DNA of 64,000 nt from Trebouxia sp. TZW2008 (Eukaryota > Chlorophyta > Trebouxiophyceae > Trebouxiales > Trebouxiaceae). The DNA lies in NCBI GenBank assembly GCA_002118135.1, contig BDIU01000140.1:124001-188000 (forward strand), read 5' to 3'. A model generated the notes under the pieces. That model had not been told where the DNA came from and searched no databases. It saw only the letters and a list, made by a program, of their open reading frames with translations. Below, piece by piece: positions 32,645 to 42,759 of this stretch; position 1 is the stretch's first letter, and every line of letters starts with the position of its first letter. Position numbers and translations under genes: made by a program.

Positions 32645-33710
32645 GTAGTCGTTACTGCAGCATATGTTATTCAGAGACAGCAGCTGCAGTGTAACGAGCA
32701 GGCAGGAACTTAGCAATTTCCTGTTGCGATCAATATGAACGTCAGTCGTGATCGAGCGTCAGAAGCCTCGGCGAAGCCTTGAGTCACTCCAAATCCTGGG
32801 ACTCAGTAGTCCCCAAGCAGCATTGAGCATGCATGAGCCAAGCAGCATGAACGGTTGTCAGGTCGTGCAACTTTCAGTGCTCTCGAGAAGTTATTCAATC
32901 ACATGCCTGGCTTGTCGTGCTCGTGGTGACACACTGCCAGTGCATCACACTGCAGCATTGTTGCAAGCATTGAAAGGCATTCTGGCAATGGCATGCATGC
33001 AGTACTGTGTGACATGTTCAACCCAGTGCATAAGTGTGTGCCTGGCACATCAGGCTACTAGGTGACCTGTAGGACTGTGCATGAACCTGCTTGTGAACCT
33101 GAGTTGGGGTGAGACCAGGGTCTCTTGTCTGTTTCCTTCTGCGCATAACAGGACAAGAGCTATGATGGCACACCATCATCAGCACTCCAGCACATTTTGA
33201 CATCACGCATTTTTGCAATGTGTGTTCAATTGCAGCATTGACACAAGAGCCTGTGTCCATTGGACTGCAGCTGCAATACTAAGAGTCCCAACATAATCCG
33301 ACCCGGATATGCTTGTCATGACTTTCCTGGTGACCAAGCCTCAGGCTGGAAATCGCTGGGTGACTTTGGCTCAACGCTAGCTGATGACTGCTGTTCTTTG
33401 CCATCCATTGTGGTCGACACTGGGACTTCTCTTTTCTCAATATGAGGAGGCCCACCTGCAACTCAAAATGAGCAAGTTGACAGTGCATTGCTTGCTGGCC
33501 TTTTTCAGTAACTTGCAATCCAAAGTGACTCAGCACAATCAGCAGGTTGCAGAACATCTCATGCACTCATGTGCATGACAAACAAGCACATATACAAGCT
33601 CCAGACACCTGTGCATCCTCAATTGTGAATTTGAGCAGTGTCCCAGGAGACATGACAACATGAAGGCATCACCTCAACTCAAGGCACAAAAAGGTTTTAC
33701 TGTTGTCCAC
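32645..33710. other. intergenic, no recognised gene
   Basis: Upstream of the membrane protein gene and downstream of the NDUFAF2-like gene, both minus-strand. Short frames occur on both strands but none has family motifs or matching splice-phase partners that I could find. Confidence 0.4.
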
Positions 33711-35304
33711 TCAGACCAACTCCATCATACTACTGACAATGTTCACAGAGTACTGCTGAACCTTACTTGAGGGCTGCCAGCCTGACGGTTGTGATGAGTC
33801 ATCCTCAGGTCCAGTGCTGGTTGCCCGATCAATTTCTGCACTATCTGTGTTCTCAGCAAACCCCTGTGAACACAAAGTTTCTTGAGCAAGTGCCCATTTC
33901 CATGCACCAAATTTTGCCAGCAAATTCGCCTAAGCTAAGAAGCTGGTGCAATGCATCTGTGAAGGTGCATCCTTTGCTCACATCTCGGTCTTATGCACAA
34001 ATGTGGTTATCAAAAATCTCAAGCAAAGAAGCAGGTGCCGTGGGGATTCGCCAACCTTGCCGCTTAGCTGCTGGACAAAACGTTGCATGTTGGGTCCTTG
34101 AGCTTCTGATGCACCTGCTTCACTGGATGTTGAAGCCTGCACAGCAGCAAACCCCTGAAGGATCACTGTTTGACCCTGCTCATGCACTGGATGGCTTTTG
34201 ATACTTGGCGTAAGCTCAGGACTAGAGGGGAGTCATGAGACGGTGCAACAGGGCAAAGCTATAGTGCAAAACCTCCAATTCACATTGCTTTTAGTTTCTT
34301 AAAGCTGCACAATCACACATGTGTGCTGCCCTGTGTCACATGGTTTACTCGACGCGCATTAACAGACAAATTGCGGCTCCACCGTTTGCATGTTAATGAT
34401 TGTTCCTGAAACAATGTATCACAGCGCACCTGAAATCGTCTCTTCTCTTCTTGAGCATCCAAAGCAGCAGCCTTCTGTTGTATCTGTATCCTGTGCGAGC
34501 CCATCCTGAACAAAAGACAGCAGCGTGTTCAAGTCCTATGACGGGATGCTGGAACTTGAAATCACAGTCAGGCATTGTGTAGTTAGGTGGGTGTTACAGA
34601 GACCTGCAGATGCATGCAGAAATTGAAGGCAGCACCCAACTTTTATCATCTGTGGACCTCAAATGCACCGCAATTGTGCACCAAGTACATGTGTGAGTTT
34701 GTGATGTTCAAGATGCAAGCGCTGGGCAGGCGACGTATTCTGAAGGCTGTGTTAGCTGTAAGAGACCTCAAGCGCAGCATACTTGTGCATTGAGTACATG
34801 TGTGGATTGATAGACCGGGAATGATGCAAAGCCAGCACATGGGGCAGTAATGTAGGATGTACAAAGCGCAAAAGACGCACTGCTGCACTTCCTGAAGAGT
34901 TGGAGCCTCATGCCGCCGCTTTCTCAGCCACTGATACCACTCAGGGGGCACTGCCTCAGGATCATACAAGCCGTCTGGTGTCTGTACCCACCGCCGCTCG
35001 ATAGGCTCATCCAACACATTTTTCTCAAACTTTCTACAAGCCCAATGCAAGTGGTGAGTGTCGATGAGGTACAACTCTTTGCTTTTGAGAAGGCTTAACA
35101 CTATATGAGCCATCCAGACGTCACTGGATTGCATTGTGCAATCGCTGAGCGTGACCAAAGGGGACGGAGACGCTGCATACCACAAGTGCATGCTCACTTG
35201 TAGTACTTGTTTCCCAGCGCATCTACTCCCACCAGCTCCCTCTTGAGGAAAATTTTGCCAAACGCCGCTGAAGCCCTGGTGAGCAGACCTCCTCGATTGG
35301 CCAT
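33711..35304 (-). CDS. NDUFAF2-like mitochondrial complex I assembly factor
   Basis: Exons (minus): 35198-35304, 34881-35033, 34430-34505, 34056-34136 and 33711-33863; 189 residues. NDUFAF2 (B17.2L/mimitin) is a paralogue of the complex I subunit NDUFA12 and helps assemble NADH:ubiquinone oxidoreductase in mitochondria. The family core is visible: 'ELVGVDALGNKYYK', then 'IERRWVQTPDGLYDPEAVPP' and 'EWYQWLRKRRHEAPTLQEVQ', followed by a Gln/Lys-rich helix and a low-complexity tail with 'QPSGWQPS'. The start MANRGGLLTRASAAFGKIFL is the only ATG just before the core. The last exon contains a good donor (A|GTAAGG) shortly before its stop, so an alternative C-terminus is possible. It is head-to-head with SF3A1, 546 bp apart. 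Confidence 0.85.
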
Positions 35305-35850
35305 CGAGCAGTCCTGCATCGTCATGCACAGCGTTGACACCGATATTTGTTCAGAGCAGTGATCCTCAGCATGCCGACGATACAGGCATATTTGCTGACC
35401 TGCGCGCTGGCGGGTTATGGGTGCCAAGAAGCCAATACAGAGAGCCGCTCCCGAGATCAATGCATGGCAACAGCTTGATGCGTAGACGCAAGCAGCTATT
35501 GCTTTTGTGTGATACCGTGAGATCCCAGGTGCTGTGAGGCCTGAGGCAACAAGCCTGTACACGAGAATGCGGCGATGTGGCTTTCGCACAGCTGCAGCCA
35601 CCGGATTACTTGAGACTGTTTATCATCAACTATCGATGCACGATGTTGCCGCGCAGCAGGTCTGCATCTCTGAACGTCTCTGGATCCCAGAAGAAGAAGA
35701 TGAGCGGGGTCAATAGCATGTTTCGTTCGTTAGGGTTAGGCAGTCTAGACTGGCAACATCGGGTGCGCTGCTTGCGCTAGGCCCGCTTGACTAGGCCACG
35801 GGGCTGCATTATCGCTGTGTTACTGCTGCAAGCAGTTGCTGCGCAGCAGA
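35305..35850. promoter_or_regulatory. bidirectional promoter interval
   Basis: These 546 bp separate the start codons of the NDUFAF2-like gene (minus) and SF3A1 (plus). Both promoters must lie here. 'gttagggttaggc' at 35729-35741 contains two TTAGGG-like units, reminiscent of telo-box or telomere-type repeats. I see no TATA box. Confidence 0.45.
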
Positions 35851-38800
35851 ATGGTCGCTGCCATGGAGAATGGTCACACGACCACTGATCAGCAAACCGT
35901 GCCCGGTCCTGGCGCTATTGTTCCTGTCGGGCCGGTGAAAAGCAGTTTGCCGGCACCCAACCTTGGTCAAGTAAAGGTCGATACCCAGACCAAAGCTATC
36001 GGTCTCATTCAACCACCGCCCGATATCAGAGCTATTGTCGACAAAACAGCACAGTTTGTTGCTAAAAATGGTATGCATATGGCGTTGCTGTCGTGAATTG
36101 CAGCTGCAATGTAGCACTATCGCTCACGAGTGCTGGCATTGCTTACAGGCACTCAATTTGAGGGCAGGATCTTGGCAAATGAAAAGGACAATCCCAAGTT
36201 CAACTTCCTGCGCACAGCTGACCCATACCATGCGTACTATAGACACATGGTCAGCCTCACATCCTTCCATTGTTGTGTTCGACAATGGTGCATCTAACGC
36301 TGATCACCGCATGCAATCACTTTCTGAGCCAAAGCATTCTCCATGCAAAAGCTCTTTGGCATGCGTGACAGCGGTCGTCAAATCCTAAACTTTGCACTCA
36401 GGCAGCAGACACAGCTCCTGCTTCTTGTTTGTTGTGTGACAAAACCAGAGCATCAATTGAAATAAGTGACCATGCTTGCAATATTGTGTGGCCATCAAAC
36501 AGCTTTGTCACTCTACAACTCTTGCATCATGCAGGTCACAGAGCACCAGAAGGGAACGGATGGTGCACAGCCAGCAGAAGCAGCACAGCCAGTTGAGCAG
36601 ACTGAGGAACAGAAACGGCTTGCAGCAACTCCAGCTGCTGGCAAACCAACTCTTGAGCCCCCAGAGGAAGCAAAATACACAGTTCATGTGCCTGAGGGGT
36701 TGACATACTTCGACCTGGATCTGATCAAGCTCACAGCGCAATTTGTTGCACGCAATGGCAAGGGCTTCCTGACAGGCAAGTGAAGAGCAGCATATTTATA
36801 CAGTTGTTGGCAGCTGTCCAGGATGCTGTTGATTTGTTGATGGACATGTTGATGCGCCCATTTAAACCTCAATTTCATTTGAGTTGTTGCTCTGTGTCAT
36901 CTGAAGCCCTTCAGCAATCATTGATCCTTGGACAGGAAGATCACTTGTCTGGCACGTCAATAGCTGATTTGGGTCGGAATGTGACACTTCACAACAGCTC
37001 ATAACAGCCTTCTTGTGTGAGGATGATATGCACTGGCTGTAGGTCTGGCTGGCAAGGAGCATTCCAACCCTCAGTTCATGTTCCTGAAGCCAACACACAG
37101 CATGTTTGGGTTCTTCACCTCGCTCTGTGACGCCTACTCCAGAGTGCTGATGCCTGACAAGGGCCTCATGCAGAAGCTGCATCAAGATGCGTCAGACAGG
37201 TCAGTCCGATACATGGCATCTCAGCATTGCATGCAGCCTTTGCAAAAGCTCATTGTTGCACCTTGCACTTTTAGGGTGATTGCTCATGCACAACACATGT
37301 GACATACTGGAGCTGAAATGCAAACCATTTGCAACCAAACACAATGGGAGAAACCGTTGATGTACGCTGTGTATGTTTTCAGGTCTGTTGCAGATGTATT
37401 GGCTTGCAGAAAGGCCCCCAAGCGGCTGCAGAAACCACCATGGACATGCCAGGCCGTGACAGTCTTGGACTGCATCTTGTGCATCTTGCAAATGACTTCA
37501 ATGATTCTCATTATGCAGCGTTTGCAGTTTGCATCTGCATTCAGCATGTAGTCACCGATTCAAATCATGCTGTCTGCATTTGGCTCAAGGGACCAGCATT
37601 TGATTTGAAGGGCCAGCAATTGATGTAAAGGGCCAACATTTGGTGTGTGGAGACAGTATATGCAGCAAAATGTGCATGCAAAGGTCCCCCACCTGACCAA
37701 GCAGATGGTGCTCCTCTGACTATTGTCTCAGCATGGCATTTGGCTACCTTCAGGACAGCCATTCTGGAGCGGTGCTTACGGCGGCTGGAGTTCGACAAAG
37801 CTAGGGATGCCGAGGCCAAGGCGCAAGCCGACCAATTGGAGGCAGAGCGCATGGCCATGCAGAGCATTGACTGGTAAGCTGTTGCCATTGCTGCTGTGGC
37901 TGTTTGTTCTGTTGCTGCTGCCGCCAGACCGACTGCTGCTGATGTTCCTGTGGCTGGTGCTGGTCTGGTGCTGCTGACATTGCTGCTCTGGCTGCTCATG
38001 CTGCGGCTGCTGCTGCTGCTCATGCTGTCATTATCTTGCTGCAGTAGCAGCATGCAGTCACTTTATCTCTCAGTTCTGCAACTGACCGAGGCAAGACAGC
38101 ATGCATAGCTAACAGTGCGCTTCATTCCTCAATGCTTACTGCAACTTACAGTGAACAGGCATGGTTGTAGGCACGATCTTCTTGTGGCAGAAATCATCAA
38201 GTTTGACAAAAATGAGATGACAAGCTGCCCATAATGCTAGTTGCAAAAAGCATTCCTGTCTGCTTGCAGGCATGACTTTGAGGTGTAAAAGATCATCAAG
38301 TCTGATTAAGACCAATAAGCATGAGATTACAAGCCTATGCTTCTTGTTGCAGAAAGCATTCCTGCGTGCTTGCATGCATGACTTTGCAGTGAAGAAAACC
38401 ACTAAGTTTTGCGGTACGGGTTTTTGCAGCTTAGAGCATTGCTGTGTGCTTTCAGGCATGGTTTTGTGGAGGTAGAAACCATTGAGTTTGATGAAGATGA
38501 GGATGACGAGCTGCCCATGCTGCTGACTCAGCGTGATGTGGTGCTCATGAATAACGCTGAGTCTCTAGAAGAGGATTTGTCTCTCCAGTCACCAATGCTT
38601 TCTGCACCTCTCAGCACTCCTGCATGCTTGCAGGCATGACTTTGTGGTGGTGGAGACCATTGAGTTTGATGAAGATGAGGACGACGAGCTGCCCATGCTG
38701 CTGACTCAGCGCGATGTGGTGCTTATGAACAAGGCAGGACCTCTAGAAGAGGATGTGGAACAGCCTGCAGCCCAGCTGGCCAATGGCGATGCAGAGGTAT

Positions 38801-41800
38801 GTATTGCGCCTTGCCTGCAAGTGTAGGGGCTTTGACGCATGGCATGCCTTGCATGTATTGAAAAGGCTATGCCATGCATTGCCTGCAGCACAACTTGTCA
38901 ATGGCGCTGCACAGCTGTTTGCCAAGCTTTCTCTGCGTCGACAATGCACAATTGCTTTTCCTGTCTTGTAATAGACATCAGATGCCACCAAGCTATAGAA
39001 GCACGTGCTCGGGCATGTTTGCATGCGCCAGTCCACACTGCATCAATCTGTTTCTGTTGAAAAGTTGAGAGGCAAGCTGGCTTGCTCAAAGGCAGATAGG
39101 CATACCTGCAGGCAAAGCGACAGAATATAAAGAGCCCCGTGTGCTGTTCAGTAGCTGTGCCATACAGAGATTATCAGAAAGGAAGGTTGATTGTTGCCTT
39201 GACTCAAAGCTCAGAGAGATGAACTTGATGCACACATGCAGGCTGTTGAGATGAGTGAAGAAGAGAAGGCCATGGTGGCAGAAGCTGATGCAGCAGCGGC
39301 ACCTGTGCCTACTGCAGCTGACCATGCGCCTGATGGCATGCCTGCCCAGCAAGCAGTGGAAGAACAGCCACAGCAACAACAAGCTGCTGCTCCTCCAACA
39401 CAGGTGTCTGTTCTTCTGCAGTCTCCAGACAATGCACTGCTTGTTATTGCTGCTGATGCTGCTGATGATGTACCATGATCTTGCCATGTGGTGCTGTGCA
39501 TTGCAAACAGGAGCTCAGATATTGCAGGCCACTGTTGATTTGAGCCTTCCTTGCATCATTTCAGGTCAGTTGTGGAGCAGCAATTGCAGTGGTGCCCTAC
39601 ACACATATGTACGCATGCATGCTGCCTTGCAAGCTTGCTGCTGCGGCCTGAGCTGTTGTGACTGACAGCTGCAGTACAAGGTTGCGCAGAGTTCTGGGTT
39701 CAAAACTCGTCTCAACTGATGATACATAAGAATTTCAGTCTCTGTCAAGCTCGCTTGACCAAATGTTCGGCATATCCAAAAAATCTAGACAGGCAGTGTC
39801 AGAACAAATTCAAAAGGGCTCAGATGCAGATCTACCAGTGATATACCTGCACTGACAATTCTGACTTACATGTCCAGCAGCTTCAAATTCTCAAACGGCC
39901 TGATCATCCGTGTGTGATGTGCAGGAGCCCAAAGAAGATGATATGGACATGGATGTGGATGACGAACCCATGCGCATTGTGCGCAACTACCACAGGCATG
40001 ATGCCAGGTGCGCTCTCATCCATGTCTCACTTTTGCTCTGTTTGTGGACTCATTGTGCATATGATGATGTGTCAATGCCGAGCACATGCGCACTGTGCGC
40101 GCCTACCATAGACATGATGCCAGGCGCGTTCTGGTTTGTGCCTCAGTATTGCTCTAACTGCAAACAATGATTGGGTGATGAAGCCATCTACTAAGCTGGT
40201 ACAGAGTAGGTGTTAAAACACTTGCACATAAAACACACATCTGCATGCATTGCTATGATGATCCTTCCTTGATGTCAGGTATGCTCAGCAGATGAGAAGG
40301 TCCTATGCATTCAACGTGTATGCATGCACAGAGTCAGGGTGAAACATGCAGCAACCTCAGCCACAGCAGCAACATGTGGGCATGTGGCTGAGCGGTGCTG
40401 TGCGTTTGTACACTTGACATGCTGTGCCTTGACCCGCTTGAGTTCAAGCTGTCCATGCATTCAATCGTGTCCCAGTCCCCACATTCAGCCTGAAGCCTGC
40501 CTGGCAGTGTGCCTGAGTGTGAGCACAAATTGGGGCAGTACATCAGTAGCCTGATATTAACGCACCTGAAATACAGAAAGGTCATCCACAGTGCATACTG
40601 TGGTTTGCCCAAGCCCAGAACCGCAAGATCAATGTGAAATCTTTTCCAATGCCCTGCAGCCAGGCTTCATTTGGTCACAAGATCGTTTGTACAGCTTTCA
40701 ATGTGCAGTCTTGCTGTTGGAGGCGACCCTATTTGAGGTCAACTGACAATCCCGCTGTAACCTGACAGCACGCAAAAGAAAAGCAAAGTAAGCAAATGCC
40801 AATTTGTTTGACGGCTAGGGCACGGGAGAGCAAACTGGACTGTCCGCAAAACCACCACATGATTAACAAGCCTTGCTGGCATTCTACAAGGGCAAGACTG
40901 CACAAACTGCTCCCATGTACTGCAACACTTTTTAGGAAGGCACAGTTAGCTTAGCAAAGCTTGATGCAGGGCCAGGGCTCAGGAGGCCACTAAGCCAATG
41001 GTGTCCCCCAAAACTGCAAAGCTTATTCCTGCAAAGCAAATGGCTGAGCACATGCGCATCAGCCTTGTCGATCCCAAGCTCCACACACCCTCTCCCCACC
41101 CCCCAACCCAATTCCCACCCGCAGTTGGCATCTGCACCTTGAAATTTGTTTACACTGCTCCAGGGCGAGAGCTCAGGAGGCAACCAAGTCAGTGGTGTCG
41201 CCTATCACTGGAGAGATCATTCCTGTAGACCAAATGGCTGAGCACATGCGCATCAATCTGCTCTTCCTGTTGTTGTACCATGTTCCAAGACTGCACATCA
41301 AAATTGGCAAAATTTGGTGCAGGGCAAGAGCTCAGGAGGCAACTAAGTCAGTGGTGTCCCCTAACACTGGAGAGCTCATTTCTGTAGACCAAATGGCTGA
41401 GCACATGCGCATCAGTCTCATTGATCCCGAGTTCCACCACCCTATCTCTGCCCCTGTGCAGCTGCGGGTCTGCACATTGAATTCTGCACACACTGCTGCA
41501 GGGCAAGAGCTCAGGAGGCAGCAAAGTAACTGAGGTCTCCTTTTGTTGAGGAGCTGCTATGAACTCACAGATATGTGCAAAGCAAGCAGGCAAGCAACAA
41601 GCAAAACAAGTAAATTGCAAATTTGTTGCAGGGCGAGGGCTCAGGAGGCGACAAAGTCAGTGGTGTCCCCTATTACTGGGGAGCTCATCCCCGTGGATCA
41701 GATGGCTGAGCACATGCGCATCAGCCTCATTGATCCCAAGTTCCAGGAGCAGCGGCAGGCTATGATGTCCAAGATCAGAGAGACCACAAAAGCTAGTGAT

Positions 41801-42728
41801 GATGAGATTAGCCAGAACCTTGTGGGGCTGGCTCGAAAACGCCCTGACGTCTTTGGTGAGGCTTCACTTTGGCTTAAAACGCTGTACTATGGTTGTTGAG
41901 TTTGCGTTTCTGTCAAAGAGTCATCTTGGCAGCACCAAGCAACAACGGTCAAGGTCAGGGAAATGACAAAAACTAGTGATGGTGAGGTTGACTGCATCCT
42001 CCTGGGGCTGGCTCAGAAACGCCCTGATATCTTTTTGGTGAGCTTGCAGCCTTCAGCCACTTCTCATTCCATGTTCAGGATTGCCGGGCATTGCTGCCAC
42101 ACAATGCTTGCTTCTGAAGGGGTTGTATTGGTACAGTCAGTCAGAGGTATCCACAAACTGATGCACAGCCTGCCTGCTGGCAAAGCAGCAATGCCTGTCA
42201 GAGAAGCAGAAGGCAAATAAGCCTACCAAAGAAACAGCATGCAAATGTGAAGTCTCTGGCATTTGTCATAGGGTCAGCTCAAGAGGAGATGGGAGCGCTG
42301 GTGCAGCAGAGCATCAATGACTCCAAGATCAGCGGCGGGGATCGGCCTGTTTCATGGGACGGTGAGACACGCAGTGGAGCTGGCCTACAAAGCCAGCTCA
42401 AGCAAATACAAGAGTCCAAGGTCAGGATCAATCTACAAATTAACGCTTTCTTTGTCCTGCTTTGAAAGGACTCTCATGATTGTGCATGGCTCCTGCTGCA
42501 CACGAGTCCAAAGTCAGCTTGTTGCCTTGACGAGCCCTTACGTATGTGCATTGCTGCTAATGCTGCCTGCAAAGCCAGCTCAAGCAAATACAAGAGTCCA
42601 GGGTCAACTTCCTGCTTTGCCAGAATGTCATTGTCCTGACTGCACAGTGCTGCTGCTGCTGCTGCAGCAGATACAAGGGTCCAAGGTCAGCTTGTTGATT
42701 TGTTGGAATCTTATTGTCTGCACTGTGC

Positions 42729-42759
<31 letters not shown>

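Noticed and set aside
37565..38053. 162-residue minus-strand frame rich in Ser and Ala
   Set aside because: It is antisense to an SF3A1 exon and a CTG-rich intron, with no motifs.
38456..38639. Using the fourth exon 6 copy instead of the fifth in SF3A1
   Set aside because: It lacks a donor at the corresponding place and reads to a stop at the next copy, whereas the fifth keeps phase on both sides.
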